Assembly: GCF_900111295.1 (NCBI RefSeq)
Contig: NZ_FOGT01000011.1
Location: 1-64,000 of the forward strand
Direction: 5' to 3'
DNA: 64,000 nucleotides
Origin: Salipaludibacillus aurantiacus
GTDB taxonomy: Bacteria; Bacillota; Bacilli; Bacillales; Salisediminibacteriaceae
Position numbers and translations under genes: made by a program. Below the pieces are notes generated by a model. The model was not told the origin of the DNA and ran no database searches. It saw only the letters and a program-made list of their open reading frames with translations. Positions 37,397-45,989 of this stretch are shown here, piece by piece; the stretch's first letter is position 1; the number at the start of each line of letters is the position of its first letter.

Positions 37397-37412
37397 TATT
37401 AACATATTAATA
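37397..37412. promoter_or_regulatory. Putative regulator operator, copy 1
   Basis: TATTAACATATTAATA, an AT-rich near-palindrome (TATTAA/TTAATA). An exact inverted copy occurs at 38438-38453 before the proteases. It lies 20 bases before the regulator start codon and upstream of the peptide promoter, so it could both activate the peptide and limit the regulator. Confidence 0.6.
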
Positions 37413-37432
37413 TTTTTGGAGGTGTCAGCAGC

Positions 37433-38320
37433 TTGGACTATACATTAGGCAAAAGAATTAAAGACTTGCGGGAGCATTTAAAGATTTCCCAGAAAGAACT
37501 GTGTGACGGTATTTGTACTCAAGGTCTTATCAGCAGGATTGAAGGGGACACAGCTACCCCCACTGCCCCGTTGCTGCACCAGATCGCTATCCGGTTGGGA
37601 GTCGATTTAAATTATTTTTTTGATGATATATCCCGAAACGGCATTCATTACGTCAAAGAAGCTATCAGCCATATGGATAAACACATACGAGATCATAATT
37701 ACGGAGAAGTGATGAAAACAATTCAATTTGAAAAAAAGAATCCCCTCTTTAAAAAAAGGCACCTCCAGCAGTATCTCCTCTGGCGGGAGGGAATTTGTAT
37801 TTTTCATATGGAAAACGACAGTCAAAAAGCTCTTGAACTTCTGGATCGGGCCTTTCACCTGCGCCTCGACAGCAATAAACATCCGATGACAGAAACTGAG
37901 ATTGATATTCTCGCTTCCAAAGCCATCGTCCACAGCAAAATAAACGAACTTGATTACGCTGCTGACATTTACCGTACATTATTGTCGCAGCTGGAGGCGC
38001 TCCCCTTGCTTAAAAAAAACCGCCTGATCATTCGGATTCTGTTCAATGCAAGCCGAAACGCTTATGACCGTAATAATTATATGGAGTCTCTGTTCTATGC
38101 AGATAAAGCTATTAAAATTTGTATTGAAGAAGGCCACCTTTATTTGTTAGGCCATCTTCTTTTCCAAAAAGGTTGCTCTCTTTTTAAACATGACCCCTCT
38201 CAGAAAGAGAAAAGCCTCCGTCTTTTGAAGGAAGCCTTGTGGATATATGAGTTGAATCCCGTCCCTGAATTTATAAAAGATTTAAATGACGAAATACAGT
38301 TTATTGAAAACAGCGGTTAA
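37433..38320 (+). CDS. RRNPP-family (PlcR-like) HTH-TPR regulator
   Basis: 295 residues, close to PlcR length. N-terminal XRE-type HTH (about 5-60: LGKRIKDLREHLKISQKELC, then SRIEGD and PTAPLLHQIAIRLGV) followed by a degenerate TPR array filling the rest (SQKALELLDRAFHLR, ELDYAADIYRTLLSQLE, NNYMESLFYADKAIKI, KSLRLLKEALWIYE). TPR domains of this family bind short re-imported peptides and thereby switch DNA binding. Start is TTG with GGAGGTG 8 bases upstream. Neighbours (divergent secreted peptide, downstream subtilisins) support a quorum-sensing activator of secreted proteases. Family call is strong; the ligand is inferred. Confidence 0.88.
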   Translation: MDYTLGKRIKDLREHLKISQKELCDGICTQGLISRIEGDTATPTAPLLHQIAIRLGVDLNYFFDDISRNGIHYVKEAISHMDKHIRDHNYGEVMKTIQFEKKNPLFKKRHLQQYLLWREGICIFHMENDSQKALELLDRAFHLRLDSNKHPMTETEIDILASKAIVHSKINELDYAADIYRTLLSQLEALPLLKKNRLIIRILFNASRNAYDRNNYMESLFYADKAIKICIEEGHLYLLGHLLFQKGCSLFKHDPSQKEKSLRLLKEALWIYELNPVPEFIKDLNDEIQFIENSG

Positions 38321-38337
38321 AAATAACCACAGAGGAT

Positions 38338-38371
38338 AGCCAAAGCTGCCACACGGGCACTTTGGCTTTTT
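38338..38371 (+). terminator. Terminator of the regulator gene
   Basis: AGCCAAAG/CTTTGGCT stem followed by TTTTAATTT; it separates regulator and protease transcription. Confidence 0.75.
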
Positions 38372-38437
38372 AATTTAAGCTCCCGGATCTCAGGCTGTTG
38401 ATTTTACCAGAGCCTGTAAAATGTGAAAAATGACTAT

Positions 38438-38453
38438 TATTAATATGTTAATA
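38438..38453. promoter_or_regulatory. Putative regulator operator, copy 2
   Basis: TATTAATATGTTAATA, the exact reverse complement of the site at 37397-37412, located 65-100 bases upstream of the protease promoter candidates. Confidence 0.6.
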
Positions 38454-38517
38454 CTCAGTTAAGAAAACAGCCTGTAAATGGCCGCTGGCTCCTTCCAAAT
38501 CAGTTATAAACCGGCAG

Positions 38518-38545
38518 TTCGCTCTTATATAAGGTTAGATATAAC
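38518..38545 (+). promoter_or_regulatory. Candidate promoter of the first subtilisin gene
   Basis: TTCGCT, 16-base spacer, TATAAC. The weak -35 fits activator dependence. A TTATAA at 38504-38509 is an alternative -10. Confidence 0.4.
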
Positions 38546-38606
38546 GGAAAATTTGGACTATTATGTAAATCTATCAAAAACTAATAGATTAAAGGAGGAT
38601 ACAAGA

Positions 38607-39707
38607 ATGCAAAACTGGAGATTAACAGGTTTTATTCTAGGTTTTCTTTTGGCGTTTACATTCGTTTTTTCCAGCTTTACTGTCAGTGCAAACGGCCAGG
38701 GGGTCGAGAGGCATGATTACTTAATCGGCTTTAATAATGAGGTTAATGAAAACGTCGTGAAGCAAGCAGGCGGTGAAGTTCTCCATGAATATAAATATAT
38801 GCCTGTGCTGCATGTGAAAATTCCTGAGAGAGCGGCAAAAGCACTCGAAAACAATCCGAACATTGACTATGTAGAAAAAGATGAGGAAGTGACTGCGACA
38901 CAATCCGTGCCCTGGGGGATTAGCCATATTAATGCACCTACTGTCCATTCCTGGGGAAATACAGGAAGCGGTGTTAAAGTAGCAGTGCTTGATACAGGGA
39001 TCGCCACTCATGAAGACTTAAGCATTGCGGGAGGAGTCAGTTATATCACTTCGGAGTCCTCTTATCAGGACTACAATGGCCACGGCACCCACGTTGCCGG
39101 AACAGTAGCTGCACTGGACAACAGCTACGGCGTGATTGGTGTGGCACCTTCAATTGACCTTTACGCAGTTAAAGTACTGGACCGCAATGGAAGCGGGTCG
39201 CACAGCAGTATTGCAAAAGGTATTGAGTGGACAGTGACTAATAATATGGATATTGCCAATATGAGCTTAGGGGCTCCTACGGGGTCAACAACTCTGCGCC
39301 AGGCAGCTGATTATGCAAACAGCCAGGGTGTCCTTTTAATTGCAGCTGCAGGAAATACCGGGACTGCAGGCATCTCATACCCAGCCAGATACAGTTCGGT
39401 CATGGCGGTTGGAGCTGTAGATTCCAATAATAACCGTGCCTCTTTTTCCACTTATGGAAACGGACTGGAGATTATGGCACCTGGTGTTTCTGTTTTAAGT
39501 ACTTATACATCAAACCGTTACGTCCGTCTGAATGGGACATCTATGGCAAGCCCGCACGTGGCCGGAGTGGCTGCTCTAGTGAAAAGTGAGTATCCGTGGG
39601 CTTCCAATTCACAGATCAGACAAAGGCTGACCGATACGGCAACCCCGCTTGGCAGCTCATACTATTTCGGCCAAGGTCTCGTTAATGCCTCTCACGCTGC
39701 GTATTAA
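38607..39707 (+). CDS. Secreted alkaline subtilisin (S8)
   Basis: Extracellular serine protease. I start at the ATG at 38607 (AAAGGAGG 8 bases upstream), which gives a signal peptide (1-29, ending SANG); an earlier in-frame ATG at 38478 has no site. Inhibitor I9 propeptide about 30-97, mature enzyme from about residue 98 ([13 protein letters not shown]), closely following the Savinase/M-protease type of high-alkaline subtilisins. Catalytic Asp129 (VLDTG), His159 (NGHGTHVAG), oxyanion Asn250 and Ser312 (NGTSMASPH) are intact. 366 residues. First of two tandem protease genes, downstream of the RRNPP regulator. Confidence 0.95.
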   Translation: MQNWRLTGFILGFLLAFTFVFSSFTVSANGQGVERHDYLIGFNNEVNENVVKQAGGEVLHEYKYMPVLHVKIPERAAKALENNPNIDYVEKDEEVTATQSVPWGISHINAPTVHSWGNTGSGVKVAVLDTGIATHEDLSIAGGVSYITSESSYQDYNGHGTHVAGTVAALDNSYGVIGVAPSIDLYAVKVLDRNGSGSHSSIAKGIEWTVTNNMDIANMSLGAPTGSTTLRQAADYANSQGVLLIAAAGNTGTAGISYPARYSSVMAVGAVDSNNNRASFSTYGNGLEIMAPGVSVLSTYTSNRYVRLNGTSMASPHVAGVAALVKSEYPWASNSQIRQRLTDTATPLGSSYYFGQGLVNASHAAY

Positions 39708-39767
39708 TTTTTGAGCACAGGACGAGTTCCCGATAGTTTAGCAGGTTTTTATATTAAAAATGAGGAG

Positions 39768-40910
39768 ATGATCTTTATCAAAAAATTAATTTTATCATGG
39801 TTAGTCGTTTGTCTGATGTTTTTGCCGGCTCAGGCTGGGTTTGCCACTGGTACCCCTACTGAAAGCGGTGACTATCTAGTAAAATTTAATGGAGCTGCAG
39901 AAAAGGGTTTAGTTCAGGCGTTCGGTGTTGAAGAGGAGGACATCCTGCATGAGTATGAGCTGCTGTCCGTTAAGCACCTTAATTTAACAGACCAGCAGGC
40001 ACAAGGATTGGAAAGACACCCTCACGTTGACATGGTTGAAGAAAATGCGGAAGTACAAGCCCTTGGCCAAACGGTTCCATGGGGAGTGCCGCACGTTCAA
40101 GGGACAGCCGCACAGGAGCAGGGCCATACCGGGGATAATGTCAAAGTAGCCATTCTGGACACCGGCGTGGATAATACACATGAAGACCTAGCCAATAACG
40201 TGAAAGGCGGACATTCCGTGTTTGATGATGCAGCTAACAGTGATCCTTATTACGATGCAAATGGCCACGGCACGCATGTCGCAGGTACTGTTGGTGCCGT
40301 AAACAATGATTTAGGCGTCATTGGAGTCGCTTATGAGGCTGATTTATACGCTGTCAAGGTTCTCAATAACGATGGCAGCGGAACGCTGGCCGGTATTGCC
40401 GAAGGAATTGAATGGTCTATAGAAAATGATATGGATATTATTAATATGAGCTTAGGCGGTTCACAAGGTTCTTCAATTTTAGAAGAATTCAGCGATCTCG
40501 CTTTTGATGAAGGACTCCTTGTAGTAGCAGCTGCAGGCAACAGCGGCAACAGAGGCGGTAATAATGATACAGTAGGTTACCCTGCGAAATACGACTCTGT
40601 CATTGCAGTAGCCGCCGTAGACGAAAACAATAACCGGGCAACTTTCTCCAGCACCGGTCCTGCTGTTGAAATTGCGGCACCTGGTGTGAATGTATTAAGC
40701 ACGCTACCGGGAGATGATTACGCTTCTTATAATGGAACGTCGATGGCTTCGCCTCACGTCGCGGGCGTTGCAGCCCAGGTATGGCAGGCAAAACCTGAGC
40801 TTTCTAATGCGGAACTGAGAGCGTTGCTGAATGAAACAGCTAAAGGTTTGGGTCCTTCACACCAATACGGCCACGGGCTTGTCCAGTCACTCGATGCAAT
40901 CGAAAATTAA
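39768..40910 (+). CDS. Second secreted subtilisin-like protease (S8)
   Basis: Extracellular subtilase paralogous to the preceding gene. Signal peptide (about 1-23, ending AQA), I9 propeptide (about 30-98), mature part from about 100 (GQTVPWGVPHVQG). Catalytic Asp131, His167, Asn258 and Ser325 are present. Start is unusual: the ATG at 39768 directly abuts GAGGAG, leaving no spacer, while the codon ATC at 39777, followed by AAA AAA, has ideal 9-base spacing and would begin an IKKLILSWLVV signal peptide. A TTG at 39711 is also in frame. The 60-base gap to the first protease and no intervening terminator suggest one transcript. The start may be ATC or a lost ATG. Confidence 0.9.
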   Translation: MIFIKKLILSWLVVCLMFLPAQAGFATGTPTESGDYLVKFNGAAEKGLVQAFGVEEEDILHEYELLSVKHLNLTDQQAQGLERHPHVDMVEENAEVQALGQTVPWGVPHVQGTAAQEQGHTGDNVKVAILDTGVDNTHEDLANNVKGGHSVFDDAANSDPYYDANGHGTHVAGTVGAVNNDLGVIGVAYEADLYAVKVLNNDGSGTLAGIAEGIEWSIENDMDIINMSLGGSQGSSILEEFSDLAFDEGLLVVAAAGNSGNRGGNNDTVGYPAKYDSVIAVAAVDENNNRATFSSTGPAVEIAAPGVNVLSTLPGDDYASYNGTSMASPHVAGVAAQVWQAKPELSNAELRALLNETAKGLGPSHQYGHGLVQSLDAIEN

Positions 40911-40938
40911 TAGATTGATATAACTGTAATTTAAAACC

Positions 40939-40976
40939 GATCCTGCCTCCTTTCCCCCTGGGAGGCAGGATCCTTT
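40939..40976 (+). terminator. Terminator of the protease pair
   Basis: GATCCTGCCTCC/GGAGGCAGGATC perfect arms followed by CTTTGTTT. Confidence 0.8.
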
Positions 40977-40978
40977 GT

Positions 40979-40999
40979 TTGGGGTCAGACCCCCCAGCA
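40979..40999. repeat. REP-like repeat core
   Basis: GGGGTCAGACCCCCCAGCAA, the same short form as the copy at the left end. The rest of the 507-base gap to 41417 is AT-rich and holds only the promoter/cre described next. Confidence 0.6.
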
Positions 41000-41256
41000 A
41001 TTTCCATAACTGAAATTGGGAAGAAAGCCCTGCCACTTTTTCATTTAATTTAACTTAATGAAAGACATATTAAATGGTTTCAGCGTATAGAATGAAACAG
41101 ATCTACACTTGAACCACTTGTAATATAACACCACTATGCATCTGGCTTAAGCTTTCATCTTCTTCAGATTACGCCTGTTTTCATTAATAAATTATAAATG
41201 AACATTTTCAAAACCCTGTCCAATTACTTAATTTTCTAAATATTTTAAAAACAGTG

Positions 41257-41286
41257 TTGACTTACCTGTTTGAAAACGTTTACAAT
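41257..41286 (+). promoter_or_regulatory. Sigma-A promoter with overlapping cre site
   Basis: TTGACT, 18-base spacer, TACAAT. A full match to the cre consensus, TGAAAACGTTTACA (41271-41284), covers the spacer and -10, which predicts CcpA repression by preferred sugars. The leader to the first gene is about 125 bases. Confidence 0.75.
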
Positions 41287-41417
41287 CTAGTTGCATAAGA
41301 TGCCTGTTTTTTCCTTGTAAAAGTTTCGGTTACCAAACCGTAACTGTACCAGGAATTTATATGGACAAGTGACTGAACACTCAGTCAGGGGAATAATTAA
41401 AAAGAGGGGGAAGGAAT

Positions 41418-41723
41418 TTGAAAGCTTACAAGATGGAAGTCCGTTTTACTATTTTGTTAACTGCTCTGTTTTTGCTTGCCGGAAATGTCGCCTTGGTCTT
41501 TTCTATTTTTCCTGTACAAGGAAACCTGTTCGGGTTCCCTATTATGTACATCGTACCGATTTTGTCAGGCTGGTTCGGAATTTTGTTCTTAACTATTGTG
41601 GCCAACAAAGCCGGCAACAAAATCGATGAGGAAATTGAGAGGGAAAACGGACTGCTTACGTCCACCTCCGCCGAAACAGAAACAGGTAAACAAAAAAAGA
41701 GTCATAACAAAGAGGGGGCGTAA
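41418..41723 (+). CDS. Small membrane protein of the symporter operon
   Basis: 101 residues with two hydrophobic segments (about 8-32 and 42-64) and a charged tail. Located 6 bases before a sodium:solute symporter gene, as small accessory subunits of such symporters often are. Start is TTG with GGGGGAAGGAA upstream; an ATG five codons later is possible. Role inferred from position. Confidence 0.75.
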   Translation: MKAYKMEVRFTILLTALFLLAGNVALVFSIFPVQGNLFGFPIMYIVPILSGWFGILFLTIVANKAGNKIDEEIERENGLLTSTSAETETGKQKKSHNKEGA

Positions 41724-41729
41724 ACCATT

Positions 41730-43376
41730 ATGGGAGAAGAAGCATGGCAGTTATCCAACCCTATGTTAGGTATTGGGGCAATTGTTGCAACGTTTATTTT
41801 GTTTTATGTGGTCGGTTACATCTCTAACCGGAAAAGCAGTTCCGTCACTGATCTTTACGTAGCCGGCTCGAGCATCGGACCGCTTACAAATGGACTGGCT
41901 ATGGCCTCCACTTATATGAGCCTGGCCACATTCCTGGGTATTACCGCCCTTATTCTGCAGTTACAGGTGCCGTTTATCATGCTTTGGATTCAACTGATTT
42001 TATCCATCCCTCTTATCACCATTATTTACGGCACAAGCCTGCGCAGGATGGGAGCCTTCTCACCGACTCACTTCATACGTGAACGGTACGGGCTCAGCGC
42101 TTCAATTATCGCCGCGCTGTTTATGATTCTTGTCTCGCTTATGTATGCCCTTGGACAAATGATCGGAATCGCACTAGCCTTTGAAACCGTCCTTGGCATT
42201 CCATATATGACCGGCCTTATCGTCGGCGGTCTCGTGATTGTAGGCTATGTCACTTTGGGAGGCATGGCCGGAGCCTCTAATAACGCGGCTATTCAAATGG
42301 TTATTATCGCCTTAATGTTTATTGTTCCTTTAGGAGCGATTATGAAAGCGATGGGCGGAAGCGGCTGGTTCTTCCCTCCACTTTTATATTCTGATATGGT
42401 ACCAGCCATGTTGGAAGCTATGCCGAATTTCTTCGACTACCAGTTCTCGCCGAAATGGTACGTTTCCCTTATAGGTCTTACGATCGGTTCATTAGGGCTG
42501 CCACACCTGGCGATGCGTATTTATACCGCTTCCAGCCTAAAAAGTGCCCGGACGGCTATGGTCTGGTTTGCCTTTATTATCGGTCTTGTTTTCTCTGCTA
42601 CTTATGCCATGGGATTCGTCGGTGTTTATGCGACAGAAACGCAGGGGGTAGCCATTTCAGCGGCTGATGCCGACAAACTGACTCTTATATTAAACCTCGT
42701 CTATAACCCTGAATGGGTGACCGCCCTCGTTATTGCCGGTGCTATATCAGCAGGACTCTCTACTCTCAGCGGGAACCTTCTCGCTATCGGCGCCCTGCTT
42801 TCACAGGATATCGTCAGTGTCCTTAAGCCGGATTTAAAGGTTAGAACAAGAGTAAAACTCGGTTATGCCGCTATTTTTACCGGCGGGATTATTAGTATCC
42901 TTCTCGCCATTAATCCGCCAGCTTTCCTTGTCGTCAGTATCCTTTGGGCATTCGGCCTCGCCGGAGTTACCAATGCCCCGCTCATTATAGTCGGCGTCTG
43001 GTGGAAAGAAGCGAACAAGTTTGGAGCCATTGCCGCTTCGGTTATCGGCGGCGCTTTATATATTGTCGTCTCGCCATTCGTTTTTCCATCAATTGTTCTT
43101 ACTGGACACAGCGTCACGGACGGTATGGGCTTGTCAGGCGCCATGCTTGCGATCCCGGTCAGCTTTATCCTGCTGATCGTCGTCTCTTATTTGACAAACC
43201 GCATGCCTAAACTATCGGCCATGCTTACCGCTAAAGAAGATCACGCGCTAATCGAAAGAATTCACGGCTGGAAAGATGTCCATCCAGGCCGTTATAACAG
43301 TACCATTGGTGCCGCTATTACTGTCGTATTTTTTACAGTCATAGCTGTCTGGGCTGTTATGCCCTGGAATATGTAA
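41730..43376 (+). CDS. Sodium:solute symporter (SSS family), acetate/carboxylate type
   Basis: 548 residues, about 13 membrane segments. Family signatures are VGYISNRKSSSVTDLYVAG, ASTYMSLATFLGITAL, YGLSASIIAALFMILVSLMY and the GAISAGLSTLSGNLLAIGAL helix near residue 345. Resembles ActP-like cation/acetate symporters; the downstream acyl-CoA synthetase supports short- or medium-chain carboxylate uptake. The exact substrate is not proven. Confidence 0.9.
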   Translation: MGEEAWQLSNPMLGIGAIVATFILFYVVGYISNRKSSSVTDLYVAGSSIGPLTNGLAMASTYMSLATFLGITALILQLQVPFIMLWIQLILSIPLITIIYGTSLRRMGAFSPTHFIRERYGLSASIIAALFMILVSLMYALGQMIGIALAFETVLGIPYMTGLIVGGLVIVGYVTLGGMAGASNNAAIQMVIIALMFIVPLGAIMKAMGGSGWFFPPLLYSDMVPAMLEAMPNFFDYQFSPKWYVSLIGLTIGSLGLPHLAMRIYTASSLKSARTAMVWFAFIIGLVFSATYAMGFVGVYATETQGVAISAADADKLTLILNLVYNPEWVTALVIAGAISAGLSTLSGNLLAIGALLSQDIVSVLKPDLKVRTRVKLGYAAIFTGGIISILLAINPPAFLVVSILWAFGLAGVTNAPLIIVGVWWKEANKFGAIAASVIGGALYIVVSPFVFPSIVLTGHSVTDGMGLSGAMLAIPVSFILLIVVSYLTNRMPKLSAMLTAKEDHALIERIHGWKDVHPGRYNSTIGAAITVVFFTVIAVWAVMPWNM

Positions 43377-43397
43377 GCGATGAAGGAGGCCGTCAAT

Positions 43398-43949
43398 ATG
43401 ATAGGAAAAATGATCACCCTGCATTCCCCGGCTTTTCAGGCCTTTATCCGAGCACCCAAATCAGCCGTCTACACACGCCTGATCGTCATCATGCTCGGGA
43501 TAGTCTATGGCCTCTCGGGGATTGCAGCCAACGCCGCCTTTATCGCAAGCTTTGAATCGGCCATGCTGCGGAACGCCCTCGTTCCGCTCATCTTCATCCT
43601 GTTCGGCTTATTCTCTGTGTGGCTCACAAGACTCGGCCTCGCCGTGCTTCTCTGGGCAGGAGCAAAGGGCTTTGGCGGGCCGGGAAAAATCTCGGAGCTG
43701 AACCGCACCGCGGGAGTCGCCCTTATACCTGGAATCATGGCGCTCCCCGCCTTAACAGGCATGAGCGCAGGCCTGCTTATAACGATCGCCCTTATTATAG
43801 GCGTTATCTGGATGTATTTTATTTGCGTCAAAATTCATGAAGTCACTCAGGGCTTTGCCCCGTGGAAAGCTTATGGCTCTGTTTTTGCCGTGTTTATCTT
43901 CTTCGCCAGCATTTTTTATATAATAATGCCCCAAGGCGCAATTAATTAA
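43398..43949 (+). CDS. Yip1-family membrane protein
   Basis: 183 residues, five hydrophobic segments, with the Yip1-type organisation. I start at the ATG at 43398 (AAGGAGG 8 bases upstream); the upstream ATG at 43380 overlaps the ribosome site. Sits between symporter and acyl-CoA synthetase in the carboxylate operon. Function in bacteria unknown. Confidence 0.75.
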   Translation: MIGKMITLHSPAFQAFIRAPKSAVYTRLIVIMLGIVYGLSGIAANAAFIASFESAMLRNALVPLIFILFGLFSVWLTRLGLAVLLWAGAKGFGGPGKISELNRTAGVALIPGIMALPALTGMSAGLLITIALIIGVIWMYFICVKIHEVTQGFAPWKAYGSVFAVFIFFASIFYIIMPQGAIN

Positions 43950-43963
43950 AGGAGGAATGTCTC

Positions 43964-45544
43964 GTGAACAAAACACACTTAATAGCACCGGAACAATATA
44001 ACATTACACAGGAACTCTCAGCCTATTCAAGCGACACTGAACGTACGGCTGTGCGCTGGGTCGACCAGGAAGGCAACCGGCGGAATATTTCCTATAAAGA
44101 ACTTTCAGATAAAATGAATCAGTTCGCTCTCGCTTTTAAGCGGCAGGGAATTCAGAAAGGGGATAAACTTCTGATTATCCTGCCCCGTGTGCCGGAAGCT
44201 TACATGACTTACCTCGCTTGTTTAAGAGCAGGCATTGTAGCCATTCCCAGCTCGGAAATGCTCAGAAAAAAAGATCTCCTTTACCGGATCGAGCATGCAA
44301 ATGTGAAAGGAATTGTATCCTTTCATAAAACCACGGGTGAGATTAACGCGATTGACGAATCCCACCCTGCCCTGTCTAAAAAATTTATAGTGGGCGGTGA
44401 AGAAACGGGCTGGATGTCTCTCGAAGCTCTTGCCGCAGAGGAATCAACAGACTATGAAGGTGAGCCGACAAGCCGGGATGATATGTCCTTTTTATCTTAC
44501 ACGTCAGGTACAACCGGAAATCCTAAAGGCGTTGTTCATACGCACGGCTGGGGTTATGCGCACGTCCGTACGGCTGCTAAAGAGTGGCTCGGTGTAGAAG
44601 AAGGCGACCTCGTCTGGGCGACGGCTGCACCCGGATGGCAGAAATGGATATGGAGCCCGTTCCTGTCAACAATTACTCTCGGTGCTACTGCCTTTGTCTA
44701 TCACGGCAGTTTTGATCCGGAGACTTATTTAACCTTTTTGGAAAAAGAAAAAATTAATGTCCTCTGCTGTACCCCGACAGAATACCGGCTTATGGCTAAA
44801 GTGGATGACCTTGACACCTACAAGCTGCCTGAGCTGAAAAGCGCCGTTTCTGCAGGCGAGCCTCTAAACCGTCCGGTCATTGAAGCGTTTCGTTCGGCAT
44901 TCAACGTGGACGTGCGCGACGGGTACGGCCAGACTGAAAACACCCTCCTTGTCTGCAATGTTAAAGGGATGCCGACAAAGCCGGGATCTATGGGCAAACC
45001 GACTCCCGGAAATCCTGTAGATATTATTAATGAAGACGGTGACCCTTGTCAGGCCGGTGAAGTGGGAGACATCGCTGTTCATAAAAACTGCGCCGCTCTG
45101 TTTAAAGAATATCTTGATGACCCGGAACGCACCCATGCATCGTTCAGAGGAGACTGGTACTTAACCGGCGACCATGCCATGAAAGATGAAGACGGCTACT
45201 TCTGGTTTAAAGGCAGAAGTGACGATATCATCATCAGTTCCGGCTACACGATCGGCCCATTTGAAGTGGAAGATGCTCTCGTAAAGCATCCTGCCGTCCG
45301 GGAATGCGCGGTGGTCGCTTCACCGGATGAAACGAGAGGCAGCATCGTAAAAGCCTTTATCGTCCTTAAGGACCCGGACAGGGTGCCTGATGAGGCCCTT
45401 GTAAAAGAGCTTCAGGACCATACAAAGCAGATTACAGCGCCGTATAAGTACCCGCGCCAAATTACTTTCCTTGAAGAGCTCCCGAAAACCACTTCAGGAA
45501 AAATCCGCCGCATCGACCTCCGCCTCAAAGAACAAATGACTTGA
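43964..45544 (+). CDS. Acyl-CoA synthetase (short/medium-chain, AcsM/YtcI-like)
   Basis: 526-residue ANL enzyme that activates a carboxylate to its CoA thioester. Motifs: SYTSGTTGNPKGVVHTH, the acetate/medium-chain type ATAAPGWQKWIWSPFLSTI, DGYGQTENTL, YLTGDHAMKDEDGYF, FKGRSDDIIISSGY and the catalytic lysine in TTSGKIRRIDL. GTG start with AAAGGAGG 8 bases upstream. Last gene of the cre-controlled operon: carboxylate in by symporter, then activation. Confidence 0.92.
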   Translation: MNKTHLIAPEQYNITQELSAYSSDTERTAVRWVDQEGNRRNISYKELSDKMNQFALAFKRQGIQKGDKLLIILPRVPEAYMTYLACLRAGIVAIPSSEMLRKKDLLYRIEHANVKGIVSFHKTTGEINAIDESHPALSKKFIVGGEETGWMSLEALAAEESTDYEGEPTSRDDMSFLSYTSGTTGNPKGVVHTHGWGYAHVRTAAKEWLGVEEGDLVWATAAPGWQKWIWSPFLSTITLGATAFVYHGSFDPETYLTFLEKEKINVLCCTPTEYRLMAKVDDLDTYKLPELKSAVSAGEPLNRPVIEAFRSAFNVDVRDGYGQTENTLLVCNVKGMPTKPGSMGKPTPGNPVDIINEDGDPCQAGEVGDIAVHKNCAALFKEYLDDPERTHASFRGDWYLTGDHAMKDEDGYFWFKGRSDDIIISSGYTIGPFEVEDALVKHPAVRECAVVASPDETRGSIVKAFIVLKDPDRVPDEALVKELQDHTKQITAPYKYPRQITFLEELPKTTSGKIRRIDLRLKEQMT

Positions 45545-45549
45545 AAATA

Positions 45550-45582
45550 ATGGGGGGTCTGTCCCCCAGCGCGTTAAAGCAT
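45550..45582. repeat. REP-like repeat, GCGCGTTAAAGC type
   Basis: TGGGGGGTCTGTCCCCCAGC then GCGTTAAAGC, immediately after the acyl-CoA synthetase stop. Confidence 0.6.
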
Positions 45583-45584
45583 AA

Positions 45585-45625
45585 AAGCCCGGCTATTGTC
45601 ACTCCTTGACAATAGCCGGGCTTCT
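45585..45625. terminator. Bidirectional terminator
   Basis: AAGCCCGGCTATTGTC/GACAATAGCCGGGCTT, perfect 16-bp arms with loop ACTCCTT and a T-run, between convergent genes. Confidence 0.9.
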
Positions 45626-45627
45626 TT

Positions 45628-45891
45628 TTAATTCATAGCGTGTCCGTTATGGCCATGATTGTGGTGATGTTCAAAGTTCCTGCTTGGGGCTGCACCTAAT
45701 GTGCCGTGGTGTTCTTTATACATTTCTTTTAATTCATGGATGGTCAGTTCAGGATGCATGTCTTTCATCTGCCCAATATTCATTTGGCCTTTTCCGTTAT
45801 CCTTGTCCATATCGTGTCCATCTGCGGCTCCCAGGTTTCCCGCTCCAAAAACCAAGGTTGCTGCCAGCAGGGCAGAAGATAAAATTTTCAC
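45628..45891 (-). CDS. Small exported His-rich protein
   Basis: 87 residues from a GTG (45891) with AAAAGGAG upstream; longer upstream extension is unsupported. Signal peptide about 1-22 (KILSSALLAATLVFGAGNLG). The mature part has a Met/Asp region, a helix LTIHELKEMYKEHHG and a tail EHHHNHGHNGHAMN that could bind metal ions such as zinc, copper or nickel. Not a family I recognise. Confidence 0.7.
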   Translation of the reverse strand: MKILSSALLAATLVFGAGNLGAADGHDMDKDNGKGQMNIGQMKDMHPELTIHELKEMYKEHHGTLGAAPSRNFEHHHNHGHNGHAMN

Positions 45892-45989
45892 GTGTATCAG
45901 CTCCTTTTTAAAAGTTACTTGTAACGTACCCTGTAAATTTGAAGAAATTATGTAGCCAGTCAAAATAAGGAAAAAAGTCTTATTATGAT

